Part shown: piece after piece, positions 1 through 11,784 of the stretch | How the letters are laid out: every line of letters begins with the position of its first letter | Position numbering within the stretch: position 1 is the first letter of the stretch | Assembly (NCBI GenBank): GCA_021234155.1 | Contig: JAJEKV010000138.1 | Span: 372,001-436,000, forward strand | Reading direction: 5' to 3' | Source: Isoetes taiwanensis | Taxonomy: Eukaryota > Streptophyta > Lycopodiopsida > Isoetales > Isoetaceae | DNA: 64,000 bases | Notes under the pieces: generated by a model | What the model saw: only the letters and a program-made list of their open reading frames with translations | Database searches by the model: none | What the model was told of the DNA's origin: nothing | Program-made: the position numbers and the translations under genes

Positions 1-1915
1 CTTTTATATTAAAGAATATTGTTTCAGTAACGACTGTAAGCTCTCCTGCTACTTTGCACTTTCTTGGCTAAAAAATAAAGATATAAAAGAAATTGAAAAG
101 AAAGCAAAATAATAAAACATCATTGAAAGGAAGCAAATCTGGAAGGATTGTTGGGAAAGAGAAATTGTGCAGCTCTAGAAACAACTATCAAGACAAGAAT
201 ACTTTACTATCTGTTAAAAATTGATCTCATTATAGAAGATAATATAATATTCTCCATAGCATGTCACAATAGGATACCAAATATTTTATCCTTACCAATG
301 ATAAATGACCGCACGCCTTAAGTCCAATTCTTATTTTAAACATAAACTAATATTTGAAGAACATAAGTCAATGTGGTTCATTCACCTATGTATACAAAAT
401 TATTGACATTTCCAAACGTATACGTCATTGACTACTCAATAAACATGGATGACAAACATTCACTTATAATTAAGAAGATCACTAATATTTTTTTTTTTTT
501 GGTTTGACATTGAAAACAGTGCATATAGTAGTATATCTTTAAGACTTCTTTTCTGTTTAGTGTGATAGACTTTTGTACCTGATACATACGATGTCTGTTT
601 ATTCTATTCTAACATGTGCTTTAAGAAAAATAAATCAATATATTTATCGCAAAGAATTGGTCGAAATATACCCCAATTCTTTCTTCTCCACATTTTACGA
701 GGTAGACCTCTGCAATACTAAAATTTAAACATTTAAGTGCGAGAATTCTAGTCTCCATAAAACACCTTCATAATTGTCAATTTATTCTCTTGCAATTTAG
801 TTTTTTTATCCACAATGAAGATGTGCATATTGGTATGTACTTTTGCACGTGTTATTTATCCCAAGTAAATTTGCATGCTTACCTAATCCATAATGAACTA
901 TTCGTTTACAGAGAAGATGCTTAAAATAAGGATCCTAACTTCATCAAAGTGAATGACAAGAAAACAAGACAAGGTAAAATATTCAATTTAGCATTTAATA
1001 GTAGAAATTAAGAACTATATGTCTTTCTATGATTGTCTATGACAAGTAAATGTTTAGACTTCATGCCCTTATTTGACCCTAATTTTGGCCACATAACTTT
1101 TCACTCTGATAATAGTGCATATTGTTCATCATAGGCTTACAAATATGGAATCTATAGTTTGCTAGTGTTGCAAATTTATTTCTATTTTTGTTTTTATTTT
1201 TTTTTTGCTGCCAAATTATATGTTACGATTTTTGGGCTTTCTTGTACAGTTGCCATTTTAGATTAAGGTTTCCATTGTTTTCTTGCTAGGCTACACAAGA
1301 AAACCAATGGCTTAGTACATATAGAGGGAAAAAGGCATATAAGTTCAAGTTTGTGTATATGCATTCTATAGAACTCACATTTCTAAAATAGGATTCATAA
1401 ACTTTCATGGAGTCTCTTTGTGGCAATGGCTGATACTATTGTAATAGTTCAACCTTGATTTTGAAAGAGGCGCATGCCTTGAAATCCTGTCTGTTGGAGG
1501 ATATAGAAGCCGCTATTTTTTTGCAGGTATGTTTTGGTTTTTTGTTTAGGAGTTGCTTGTGGAATGCAGCTCTATTGCGCCAGATTCCAGGAGACATCCC
1601 CTTTGTCCTATTTTTCCCTTTTGCTTTTGCCCTTATTTTCCCGATTTTTCTTGGACTACAAATGCTTCTAGTCATTAAGGTTTCATATATATGAAGCTGT
1701 AGATGATTCCAGGGAGTCAAGGGGGTTCATATTATCTTAGTTATACCACACTATTGAGTTACCTTCACGGGGTTATCTTCTTATATTATAAAGTTTTAGC
1801 GTATGTCATGAATCAAACCCTAATTTTGACGGTTGAGATCATCTGATTGCATCCGAAGACCGAGATTTATCGCACAACTTTCCACCACCGTGATATGCCA
1901 TGCTTTGATCTCTTA
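1..1915. other. AT-rich DNA without a recognisable gene
   Basis: Short open frames exist on both strands near 1,440-1,720, but they mirror each other, start without support and show no familiar motif. I see no RNA gene or clear repeat here. Confidence 0.6.
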
Positions 1916-2137
1916 CGAGGAAAGAGAAAGGGAAAAGGGAGGAGAAAAAACCAAAGTGAAAGGCAAAAAGGCACGGCTAAAAGGGAAAGAAGGAAAAGGG
2001 AAAAAGGAAAGGGAAAAGAGCATGAAAAAAAGGGAAAGGAAAAGAAAGGAAAAAAAGGACATTAAGAAAAGAAGAAGAGGGAAAAGGTGAGGAAAAGAGT
2101 AAAAGGGAAGGGAAAAAATGGAAGAGGAAGGATCAAG
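1916..2137 (+). repeat. Purine-rich (GGGAAA/GAAAGG) low-complexity tract
   Basis: About 220 bp made almost wholly of A and G on the plus strand, with irregular AGGGAAA and AAAGGAA words. It gives spurious Lys/Arg/Glu-rich frames in all three plus frames, which should not be called genes. Confidence 0.85.
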
Positions 2138-3971
2138 GTCGCGTACATAGGGAATAAAGGTATACCTAAACGTATATTTGGCGCATTGATGTTATTAACT
2201 AAGGATTAGGGATAGGGTAGCCTTAGACCTTCAGGAAGTTAAAAGAGGAAGTGAAAGGCAAATGTAGAATTGTATGACCATACGTACGTGCCGGAGAAAG
2301 AGCCACGTAAGCTGTGTAGGGGCAGACATACATCGTAGATAAGACAGGATATATAAATTTTTACGATTGGACCATCATGCGAACTTTAATGCAGTGTGAC
2401 CTTGAAGACGTGTGAAAAAACCCTACTATATAAGGCCAGCTTTCTGATTCGGCTATGGATTAGAAGTCAATTCCGGTCTGTGAAGTGCTATCTCCTCCAG
2501 CTCCAAACCATCAGCGATCGAGATGGGGCCGCACTGTTGAAACACCAATGGTTGCATGTTCCAAATATTCTCCATCGGTTATGAAGGCGAAGCAGAGAGG
2601 CCAAGGATGTACAGATAGAGATGCTAGTTATCAAATCAAAAGGATGAATAAAGGAAAAAATATAGTGGAAGAATAGCTAGAAGCTATTTCAAAATCTAAG
2701 AAAAGAAATAGATAGGGGATATCTGGAAATCTGACGGTGCCATTTAACCAAAACTAGAAGAAGTTAGCCTCTGGTGTATATGTGACGAAGACTGTAAGTG
2801 TCTAAAAAAATATAAATTCTTGCTTGACTTGTAGGTGGTGCCCCAACAAAGCTTGACTTGCGGGTGCACTGCCTATATTCTGACATACTCCATCATATAT
2901 AAGTAATGAAAGATGCAGGTTACAGCCTCCATATTCTGGAAATATTGTTAGTCATGGCTGAAAAAAATGATGCTACTAGATTCGAGAATAAGGAAAGGGT
3001 GCTTTGCTGCTTCAACCTGCTACAGTTAATGGGAGAAATCCAGAAGGCCAAAAGGTATCAGCATGATTTGATTATAGGGGATAGTGCTAATATGTATTAA
3101 CTGCTGTGAAAAAAATCTAGTTGATTATGTATGTAGAGCCCTTATAGCAAGAAATAGTAAAAAGATAAAAAAGGAAGGAGAGATCTCAGATAAGAAAGCA
3201 AAAAGGAATGAAGCTAAGGTCAAGCTTTGTGGGTGGTGCCCCAAGTTTTAAGTTTTAAGTTGTAAAGTTTTAAATCTTTAAATGCAGATTTCTGATCTAC
3301 AAAAACAACCTTCTTAATAATAATGTTTCCTCCAATGTTTATAGTTTACACTATGCATCTGGTCTGCTCAAAATCTCCTTTGCCCTAATACTGTATGCTA
3401 TGCACACCTAAATTTTTTTATTATAAGCTATTTTGATAATTATTTTCAACGTAAAACCTTTTTACCAAACCCAATTATATATGAATATCTAGCATTATAA
3501 TAGGGGTTTTTTTTGTGATTTTATATGCTTTTTGGCATGGTTTTCATATGATTTCATGGGCGTATTACACGAGGCATACTAATCAGTATATCTAGAGTGC
3601 ACCCCATCTAAATTCCATATCATCAATGGTTTACCCCCTTTTATTTTTATTCCTCTATTTTTTAACTCTATTTTATTTCACTGTAGGGTTATTTTAGGGT
3701 TATTTTAGAGGAAAATGTGTTGGGAACATATGGGTCATGCTTTAATCAAATAAAAGAATATGGTTCATGTTTTAAAAAAAAAGTGTGGTTCACATTCTAT
3801 TTTCCTGTAACTGGGCGGACGAGCAAAATATTAGGGTGGCTGGAACAAATTAGGTTTGAGACGAGCCGGATTTGGTCTGTGGGCCAATTTGCTTGGAGCC
3901 AAAATTGTCTCTGCTGGTTGTAGCAGAAGGAGGTCTTATTCAGATATTCATATTCTATCATTTTGCCCTGG
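2138..3971. other. AT-rich DNA, no gene recognised
   Basis: Only short unsupported frames. The word GGTGGTGCCCCAA occurs near 2,833 and again near 3,232, each beside a GACTTG/CAAGCTT context, so a small diverged duplication is possible. Nothing else stands out. Confidence 0.5.
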
Positions 3972-3975
3972 GGTT

Positions 3976-4297
3976 GGGTAAAAGCATGTTAGGGTGTACC
4001 ACTTTTGGAACCTGCAAAAGTACATACACTAGGTACTTCAAAACTGGGTACTTTCTCATTTTTCTTTTCATTAAAACTAATACAAAAATCCAAAATAAAA
4101 GTCAAGGACATGGTAATATTCAAAGTTAAGATAAAGATAATGCTATCGGAGACTAATATATATATAAAAAGCTCTAAAACATACCTTATATTGAGATATT
4201 ATATAGGTACCCAGTACCCAGTCCTGGCTACCTTTTTAGGTACCTTTTTAGTCACTAAATAATACTTTTTAAGGGACACCCTAACATGCTTTTACCC
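3976..4297 (-). mobile_element. 322-bp TIR element (MITE-like), copy 1
   Basis: The ends are inverted repeats beginning GGGTAAAAGCATGTTAGGGTGT, read here as two overlapping parts: GGGTAAAAGCATG then TTAGGGTGT. The flanks carry GGTT at 3,972-3,975 and again at 4,298-4,301, a 4-bp target-site duplication. There is no coding capacity. Two further copies of exactly the same length lie at 7,180-7,501 and 9,584-9,905, in the opposite orientation. The superfamily is not determined; a 4-bp duplication argues against hAT (8 bp) and PIF/Harbinger (3 bp). Confidence 0.9.
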
Positions 4298-4301
4298 GGT
4301 T

Positions 4302-5242
4302 GCCAAAATAGAGATGGCCGGAATTCATACTGGGATCCACGTTTTACATTGCAGACATTTGCTTCAGGGTAAATTCGCCATAATGTGTTTGATTAATGTT
4401 GATTTTGTTGTGCTTTTTCTGTTCTAAACTGCCAGAGGCCTCCGGATTCTTGCCAGAGATTTGTTTGATACTGCCAGAGTCTGCCTGGAAACTGCTATAG
4501 TCTGCTGGTTCTCTGCCAAGATTGCTCAGATTCATCCAAGAAGATCTAAACAAGTACAGTCTAAGCCATTTCCTTTTTGTGAACAAATTTCCAGTACAAA
4601 CACCAAATCGGCCAGTAAATAGCAGAGCAATGGATCATCACGACCCATTCTTGTGCAAATCAATTTAGGATAACTTGGTTCTTTGTTTTGATATATGTCT
4701 TACAAAAGAAACGTTATTTGTGAAAACTATTCTGTAAACAATTACAGTTCTTCATGGAATTTGTCACCTTTGTTTACTTTCGTGTCCTCTGGCAATAACA
4801 GATAAAATCGCCATCATAGTCTGAAGCAGCTTTGTAGTAAGAAATTTGATTCCTGTGTGTTAGTATTCTGCATAACACTTCTTTCAGTGAATCATGTCTA
4901 TCCTTGAGGTTTGAGCAAAACTTGAGCAAATTATAAATACATTCTGTTTCTTCTTTTAAAGCTTATATCCAGAGTAGTGTTCCACCTTCTACAGTTTCTA
5001 CAATTTATATCCAGAATAAACTATTCTACTAACGGCAAGCACAAGGGCAAAATATACTCTCCATTACGTGTCCTATGGCAATATTGATTCATAGTTGAAC
5101 TTCTATTGTATTAGGATATTGAATTTAATGCAATAGAAGACTTGGATGAATCAAAGGGTTTGTTTTAGTGCTTTAAAGAGCAGAGGAAGATGCTGCTCCA
5201 AGATATCTCCCAATCATCCGCTAAGCTTCACTGCTCCTCCTG
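4302..5242. other. No gene recognised
   Basis: Anonymous DNA. A minus-strand frame at 4,344-4,586 has no recognisable domain. Confidence 0.5.
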
Positions 5243-5407
5243 TTGGCCTTCGAGCCCATTTTGCTGCTTGGGCACCAGCACTTTGCCAATGTGGATATGA
5301 GGATTAGGGTTCATGGAGGTGGTCATATCTCCCAGTTCTATGCCATCCGCCAGAGCATTGCCAAGGCTTTGGTTGCTTATTATCAGAAGTATGTCGACGA
5401 GCAGTAG
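5243..5407 (+). pseudogene. Ribosomal protein uS9 (RPS16) fragment
   Basis: A clean run of 54 codons ending in TAG reads as the central part of the small-subunit protein uS9 (eukaryotic S16). Visible motifs are AFEPILLLG, then [17 protein letters not shown], and [22 protein letters not shown], quoted as [15 protein letters not shown] and QKYVDEQ. The family is about 146 residues; this piece covers roughly residues 65-118. The N-terminal half is not readable just upstream, although the bases before it hint at the preceding SPI...ILR segment out of frame. The normal C-terminal extension with the basic tail is replaced by a stop. Exon-like continuity suggests either a retrocopy remnant or a captured fragment. 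It cannot make a working ribosomal protein. Confidence 0.9.
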
Positions 5408-6008
5408 GTTGTGTAAGCAGTTGCAATGCATGTATGCTGGTCTACCACATAAAACCAAAGATCAAGTCTCATCATTTATGGCATGCCTCCATCAAAGAAC
5501 AAGGTCCTTGTATCTTTCAAGTAATCTCGATAAGGAAAGGGTGGAAAAGAAAAATGTATCTATCGATCCACTTATGTCAAGCCTATCCTTCACAGGTGGA
5601 TTGCAAGTCCTCTCTTACATTGATCCTATATTCTAAGTTTAAGCCATTCGCCTTTGAAATTACTGGCAGAATTTGCCGCCGCATTTGTTGAGTTCTTCAT
5701 GATCTTGATGCCAGGTGAAGAAAAATGGTAAAGTTGACATCATCTCCTCGATGTAAAGAATATGGTACGAAACTTCCATGTTAGGTCTATTATCCATCAT
5801 GACTATACTTCTTTTCTTGGCGTGAATGGTTACTTAAATATTGAGCTTTGGCTTGCTACACAATTTGGCCCCATTGCTTTCTCTAGGTTTTCTTACTTTA
5901 TAATAGAAACATTCTTACATTCATTTCACCTCTCCTTCTTTATCAGTCGCCCTTGAAACTTTAAAGTTGCCTAGTTTTTTAAAAACTATGTTAAATGTGC
6001 TCTAGACA
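5408..6008. other. No gene recognised
   Basis: Anonymous sequence between the uS9 fragment and the Copia relic. No long terminal repeat or primer-binding site is visible, so the 5' end of the Copia element is missing. Confidence 0.5.
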
Positions 6009-6065
6009 TTGCAAAATAAGAACATGGAATTGATCAAGAATAGGTTCTTCATAATATTAACACTA

Positions 6066-7179
6066 GAGTGGTCCCGGGCTTCCATACCTGCTGAGAAGAT
6101 AAAAAGGTATGGGAAGTTGCATGACAGGGCTGTCAAAGCCATCTTCATTGGGTATCCAGAAAATCAGAAAGGTTACAAGTTGTATGATCCTTCCAACAAG
6201 CAGGTTATTGTAGGCAGGTCAGTTCAGTTCGTTGAAGATGCTGTATATGATGGTATATCTTCCAGTGATTCTCCTGCAGTTCACAATGACAGCAGCTTGG
6301 ATGTTGAAGATCTAATAGTAGCTGCTTGTAGACCTTTCTCTCCCTCTCTAGTGGTTTCTCCAGTAAACTCGCATTTGCCTGAAGTAGTGGCACGGGATGA
6401 TCCCAATCCCACTCGCCCTATGGTCCATGAGCAGGTTGGTTCCTTTCAGGGGGAGTCCAGTACACATGAAGGTACTGTAGCACCTGATCTAGCACCTGTT
6501 ACAGCACCTATTGTAGCACCTGCTATACCTCCTGTTGTTGAACCTAGGAGATCAGCACGTCTCAAGGAGAAACAAATTGTTGCAGAACTGGTTGCAGCAC
6601 CTGTTGTACCTGTTGTTGAACCTAGGAGATCAGCATGTCTGATGGAGAAACAGGAGAAGTCTAATGGATCATGTAACCTTTGCTTTAATGGCAAAGGTCC
6701 AGGATCATGTTGATCCACAAACCTTTCATGAAGCAGCTAGTGATCCGCAGTGGCAGCATGCAAATGGAAGAAGAATACTCTCAATTGCTGAAGCAAGGCA
6801 CATGGGAATTGGTTGAACTCCCAGCTGATAAGCAAGTTATTGGCTGTAAATGGGTGTTTAGAACCAAATTTCATGCTGATGGGACAGTGTCAAAGCATAA
6901 AGCTAGACTTGTAGCCAAGGGTTTTGCACAGAAAAAAGGCTTAGATTATGATGAAGTCTTTGCTCCCGTAGCCAAAATGTCCACTATCAGATCAGTTATA
7001 GCTCTTGCTATGATGAAAGGTTGGTTAATGTTTCAAATGGACATTGAATCTGCTTTTTTGAATGGTGATTTGGAGGAAGAGGTCTATATGACTCAACCTC
7101 CAGGATTTGCAAGGGAAGGAGCAGCTGGTTTGTCATTTGAAGAAAAGCATTTATGGCTTGAAGCAGGCTCCAAGATGTT
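6066..7179 (+). pseudogene. Ty1/Copia pol, part 1: integrase tail, hinge and first half of RT
   Basis: The frame opens with the typical post-integrase motif KAIFIGYPENQKGYKLYDP at about 6,130-6,190. A Pro/Ala/Val-rich hinge with a repeated EPRRSARL / EPRRSACL motif follows. The reverse transcriptase (RVT_2) then shows TWELVELP, VIGCKWVF, KARLVAKGFAQ, FAPVAKMSTIRS, QMDIESAFLNG and QPPGF. Frameshifts are needed near 6,665, 6,765 and 7,120. The last codons, read one base out of frame, give KKSIYGLKQAPRCW, the conserved YGLKQAPR box, which ends exactly where the 322-bp TIR element is inserted. No gag or protease is seen upstream. The element is dead. Confidence 0.97.
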
Positions 7180-7501
7180 GGGTGAAAGCATGCTAGGGTG
7201 TACCATCTAAAGTACTTTTTAGGGAGTGCAAAACTACCCAGAAAAGTACCCAGCACTGGGTACTGGGAACTTGCATAAATGCTGCAATAAATAATAAGTT
7301 TGAGAGTTAATTCATTTATATTAGTCTCTAATAGTATTGTTATCCTCTAATACTATAGATTGACATGTTATTGACCTTCAATTCAAAAAATTTCGATTGA
7401 TTTTAATGGAAAGGAAAAACAAAAAGTACCAGTTTTAAAAGTACCCAGTGTAGGTACTTTTGAGGGTTCCAAAAGTGGTACACCGTAGCATGCTTTTACC
7501 C
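7180..7501 (+). mobile_element. 322-bp TIR element, copy 2 (inside Copia RT)
   Basis: Ends GGGTGAAAGCATGCTAGGGT and its inverted partner finishing GCATGCTTTTACCC. TGTT is duplicated at 7,176-7,179 and 7,502-7,505. The interior is more diverged than in the other two copies, but the length is again exactly 322 bp. It interrupts the Copia RT right after the YGLKQAPR box. Orientation matches copy 3 at 9,584 and is opposite to copy 1. Confidence 0.93.
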
Positions 7502-7505
7502 TGTT

Positions 7506-8349
7506 GGCATACAAAAATTAATGCTTTCTTTCTTGAGCAGGGGTTCAGCAGAAGTGCAGCAGACCCCAATCTTTATTACAAATCACATGAAGGCAGAATG
7601 TGCGTTGTGGTTTTGTATGTTAATGATTTGATCATCACAGGAGATGCTGATGTGTTGATTTCTACATTGAAGTTGAAGTTATCTTCGTCCTTCGAGATGA
7701 CTGACCTTGGTCTTATGCATTACTGCTTAGGTGTAGAAGTGTGGCAGCACTCAGATGGCATCTATCTTTCTCAGCAAAAATATATCAAAGAAATGTTGCA
7801 GCAGTATCGTATGCAAGACTGCAAGGCTGTGGCAAGTCCTTCGATTTCGATGGTGAGCTTGATTTCGATGGTGAGGAGTGTGATCCCACACTCTATCGAA
7901 GCTTGGTAGGGGCATTGATATATCTCACAGTCACTAGACCTGATATCTCTTTTGCTGTGGGAGTGCTGAGCAGATTCATGAGCAATCCCAGGCAGTCGCA
8001 CTGGAAGGCTGCTAAAAGACTGCTGGCATATCTAAAGGGGACTTCACAGGAAGGTCTCTTCTATCAGAGGTCCTCTAATTTCCAGCTGAAAGTCTTTGTT
8101 GATGCAGATCATGCTAACTGTCATGATAGCAGGAGGTCCACAACAGGGATGGTCACGTTCATAGGCCCTAACGTGCTGACATGGTTGTCCAAAAGACAGT
8201 CTACAGTGTCAATCAGCACCACGGAGGCAGAATTCAAAGCACTCAGTGTTGGGATGCAGGAATTGTTGTGGCTTAAACATTTGTGGACAGATCTGCAGGT
8301 ACCTCCATCCTCGGCTGTTATATTGTGTGACAACACAAGTACCATATTC
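7506..8349 (+). pseudogene. Ty1/Copia pol, part 2: second half of RT and start of RNase H
   Basis: It continues directly from the first part with KINAFFLEQGFSRSAADPNL. The catalytic box reads LYVNDLIITG, so the first Asp of the usual YVDD is Asn. Next come SSFEMTDLG, CLGVEV, LSQQKYIKEML and, after a frameshift near 7,850, YRSLVGALIYLTVTRPDI and then SFAVGVLSRFM. The RNase H part shows VDADHANCHDSRRSTTG, STVSISTTEAEFKAL and LCDNTSTIF. The last codons lie against the 6.2-kb insertion. The Asp-to-Asn change and the frameshifts make it non-functional. Confidence 0.97.
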
Positions 8350-8699
8350 ACACATTTAAATTAAAATCCCCCTTAAACCCCCTTTGGTTTGGGTGCATAT
8401 TCACACGGGGGGTTACTCCGGGCAACGAGAGCTGTCGGATGGGCATATTTGCCCTTTATTCTAAGATCTGGACCATACATAGCGATCCTCATTTGTGGGG
8501 TATGCATGTACAAGTTTTTGTATACTGTATATTAAGGCTTGCAAAATACTATAAGGTTTGAAAGAATGTACTTAATGGTATTAATTTTGTACATGTATTG
8601 TAAATATATTTTTGGGGTTCTCGCTGCCCTACGTAACCCTCCGTGTGAATATGCACTCAAACCAAAGGGGATTTAAGGGGGATTTTAATTTAAATGTGT
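8350..8699. mobile_element. Palindromic TIR element, about 350 bp
   Basis: About 60 bp at the left (from ACACATTTAAATTAAAATCC) match the reverse complement of the right end almost perfectly (GGATTTTAATTTAAATGTGT). The repeat includes CCCCTTTGGTTTG and GCATATTCACACGG words. The flanks do not show an obvious direct duplication beyond the palindrome. If the palindrome ACACATTTAAATGTGT was the target, the duplication would be TTTAAA and the element slightly shorter. It sits at the extreme left end of the 6.2-kb insertion. No coding capacity. Confidence 0.8.
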
Positions 8700-8913
8700 T
8701 AAATGCAATGGTTTGTGTTAATAATGTTAATGGTAGTTGTGCGTTCATTGTTATATCAAAAAAAAAAATTCCAAAATACTTGCTAGGGTCTAATCTAGCA
8801 AATACTATACTTCAAGAACTAAACCTAGTTAGAAATTGAGAATTTGTCTGTCCTGGTTTTACCCAGGCCCAAAACTTAACCTGGCAGAATGAAATACTTG
8901 GGCAAAGTGACCC

Positions 8914-10018
8914 AAGTACTGTGTATTTGCACCCATTGAGAGGATGTTCCAAGTAGGGAGCTGAGATTCCAAGCCCCAAATACCATGGAACACCAACTTA
9001 ATGGTTAAAAAGGATCCTTTATTTTCTTAAACCAATTTCTGTAGTAATCCACCACGGTCCCAAGTATAAGAAGGCAGAAAGTTTTACCTCAAAATATTTG
9101 TTCCCAAGGTGGAATACGTCATGACAACTTATAATAATAAATAATAAAGGTCAGACAACTGTAATTATGGCCAAACAAAAGAAGACCGAATCTAAAAGAG
9201 CAAAGAATCTATTTTGTCAATCAAAGGTCACCCCGTGGCGTTAACCAAGAAAAAATGTTTTTAGTGTAGGCAGTTCCGGATCACAACTCCATAAGTCTTG
9301 TTAGTCAAGTATTATGTATTTGCAGTCATTAAGAAGTTGTTCCAAGTAGGGAGCTGGGAATCCAAGCCCCAAATACCATGCAACACCAACTTAATGGTTA
9401 CAATAGTCCTTAATTTTTATATTTATATTTATCCACCTTGGTCCCAAATATAAGAAGGCAGAAAAATCACGCTTTAAAATATTTGTTCTCAAGGTGTAAT
9501 TAGTCTTAATAACTAGTAATAAATAACAAAGAATAAAGATCAGATGCATATAATTTTGATAAAACTAAAGCTGCTCATGTATAGGGTAAAAGCATGTTAG
9601 GGTGTCCCTTAAAAAGTATTATTTAGTGACTAAAAAGGTACCTAAAAAGGTAGCCAGGACTGGGTACTGGGTACCTGTATAATATCTCAATATAAGGTAT
9701 GTTTTAGAACTTTTTATATATATATTGATCTCCGATAGCATTATCTTTATCTTAACTTTGAATATTACCATGTCCTTGACTTTTATTTTGGATTTTTGTA
9801 TTAGTTTTAATAAAAAGAAAAATGAGAAAGTACCCAGTTCAGAAGTACCTAGTGTATGTACTTTTGCAGGTTCCAAAAGTGGTACACCCTAACATGCTTT
9901 TACCCTATAAGAGAGCCAAGAATTCCTATTTCCGACCAAAGGTCATCATGTAAAGTTATTCAGGTAGATTTTTCTAATGTAGAGACATCTAGATTAAAAG
10001 TCACCAAGTCTTGTTAAT
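8914..10018. repeat. Tandem duplication of a ~393-bp unit (second unit enlarged by a TIR element)
   Basis: Unit 1 is 8,914-9,306 and unit 2 starts at 9,307. Shared landmarks are GTTCCAAGTAGGGAGCTG, AAGCCCCAAATACCATG, CACCAACTTAATGGTTA, ATATAAGAAGGCAGAAA, and CAAGTCTTGTTA at the unit ends. Subtracting the 322-bp TIR element and its duplicated TATA from unit 2 leaves a unit of about the same length. The TIR element therefore arrived after the duplication, or was lost cleanly from unit 1. Confidence 0.8.
9584..9905 (+). mobile_element. 322-bp TIR element, copy 3
   Basis: Perfect-looking terminal repeats GGGTAAAAGCATGTTAGG and CCTAACATGCTTTTACCC. TATA is duplicated at 9,580-9,583 and 9,906-9,909. 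The interior is very close to the reverse complement of copy 1, including the GGTACC-rich stretches, so these two copies are recent relative to copy 2. Confidence 0.92.
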
Positions 10019-11250
10019 GAAGTATAATTCCAAAGGTTTAAACTTATGATACTCCAGGTCTGGGATATGGATATGAAAGCAGCCATCCTGAAATAACTTA
10101 AATTCCTTTACAAGTGTAGCCCCAAGTGTATACTCTTTTCGGGAAAGGATGTACAAGTCTGTCTCAAGTCAAAAAACCCATTTCAAGCGTGTTTTCTTTC
10201 GAGAACAGAGGCTAGCCCATAATTACAAGTATGAGACATGAGCAATTAACTTGTAATGCTTTTAAAGAATAAGACACAAGAAGAGATACTCAAAAACCCT
10301 TTCAGATCTGGATCTTTTTTCCAAAATGGTTTTTTATTTTTTATTTTTCAAAAAGACATATGTAGTTTTGTCCACTGTTTTACACCAAAGCAACCTATAA
10401 TAAGGCCGTGTAGGCATTACTGGAATAGTGTTATTATCAGTTTCATCCCAATAAACATCAGACTCCTACACTTGAAATAGAAAGTACTTAAATAAAAAGC
10501 ATGAGAAAGTAGATTTTCAAGGTGCAGAGTATCAGATCTGCTCCCTATTTTTGAAGTGCTCCATTAATTTGCACAGCCCAAACATCCTAAAGGTTGGTTC
10601 GATGTGTTACCTGCAGCAAAACCAGTCACACGTTAGCCTGAAGAGGGTAAGCGTGAAGTAGCTAGCAGGTAAGCAAAATCAAACCATGTTTTCATCCGTT
10701 TCCTTTATGTTTAAGCAAAATAATAGTGGTATTCAGCGGTCAACATTTAAAATTTGTGCCTCAAGTCTTTTCAAATAGTAATACTTGAGGCAAAGGAGAG
10801 AGGTATTCAGTGGTCAGTCCCTTTGTCTTGAAATTAATTTAATTTAACATGAGCAACAACAACTCGAGTTAAATGTGGATATAGAGACACAGAAGTAGGA
10901 GCAGACATGCGCTCATCCCGTCCAAATCCAGTTGCTGTAAAGACTTCAAGGCCATATTTTTATAATCAGATTGCCCTCATTTGATCAGGATATATTCAAA
11001 ACACAGCTTGCTGTATTTAGGAAAAATTTAGAGTAATCAAAACATTTCAACCATCTGTTAAGCTTAGGGAATAATAAAGATGTAATAGCATAAGGATTAT
11101 ATGATAAATCCTGCCAGTGATTATATTTATCATTCTTAACAACCTAAGAACAGAAAGCCTGATTTGTGCAGATGTTAAAAACCCTCCGGGGTGTTGCTAC
11201 GAAATGGATCATCAGTATGTTGACAAGAACAGTAATGATTCACATTTTTA
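10019..11250. other. No gene recognised
   Basis: Anonymous AT-rich part of the 6.2-kb insertion. Short frames only. Confidence 0.5.
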
Positions 11251-11538
11251 CTAGAATACATGAAAAATAACCTCATTGTGTTCGTCTCCAGTGTTAAATG
11301 ACAGCTCCGGGTGCGTATCCAAATCAGTCAAAGCTGGATTATTGTACATAGGTTCATTGTTCTCCAGATTAGCAGCCCTCATAGTAGCATTACGAATCAA
11401 ACATCTCTTGATGATGCTAGCTGCTTGGGAGTTTCTATTCTGGCCAGGTGGTGCCGGTAATCTTAGCCCAAGTGGAGTACCCCTTCCTCTGATGTTTCTG
11501 GATCCAGGCGGTCGCCCAGGGCCGCGTTTTGGACCCAT
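11251..11538 (-). CDS. Small AT-hook-like protein or first exon
   Basis: From the first ATG at 11,538 the frame starts MGPKRGPGRPPGSRN, which contains a GRP AT-hook core in a basic, Pro/Gly-rich context, followed by RGRGTPLGLRLPAPPG and a less basic tail. AT-hooks bind the minor groove of AT-rich DNA. The frame runs to a stop at 11,251, but a possible splice donor (GAG followed by GTTATTTT) lies at 11,271, so this may be a first exon whose partner I cannot find. It lies inside the 6.2-kb insertion, upstream of nothing recognisable on the same strand. It could be a captured host exon, an accessory gene of the mobile element, or a chance frame in GC-rich sequence. Confidence 0.45.
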   Translation of the reverse strand: MGPKRGPGRPPGSRNIRGRGTPLGLRLPAPPGQNRNSQAASIIKRCLIRNATMRAANLENNEPMYNNPALTDLDTHPELSFNTGDEHNEVIFHVF

Positions 11539-11618
11539 GCCAGTGCTGGGTATGGAGATCGGATGCAAAACCCTAGAGGCTGGCGCATACAGATATTACA
11601 GAAAATGCAACCTTCGTT

Positions 11619-11692
11619 TCACATTCTATTAGTATTGAGAATACTCCCAAAGGTTATTCCTCACATTCTATTAGTATTGAGAATACTCCGAA
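11619..11692. repeat. 42-bp tandem duplication
   Basis: The word TCACATTCTATTAGTATTG, followed by AGAATACTCC, starts at 11,619 and again at 11,661. Confidence 0.85.
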
Positions 11693-11784
11693 AAACACCA
11701 CCAAACTGGCTTTATTGTACAAAAAGTACCAGTCTTTATGACTATGTCATACCCAATTTCATGTAAAGTGTACATGTGACAGGC

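Noticed and set aside
1916-2137. Lys/Arg/Glu-rich open frames
   Set aside because: They come from a purine-rich low-complexity tract and are open in several frames at once.
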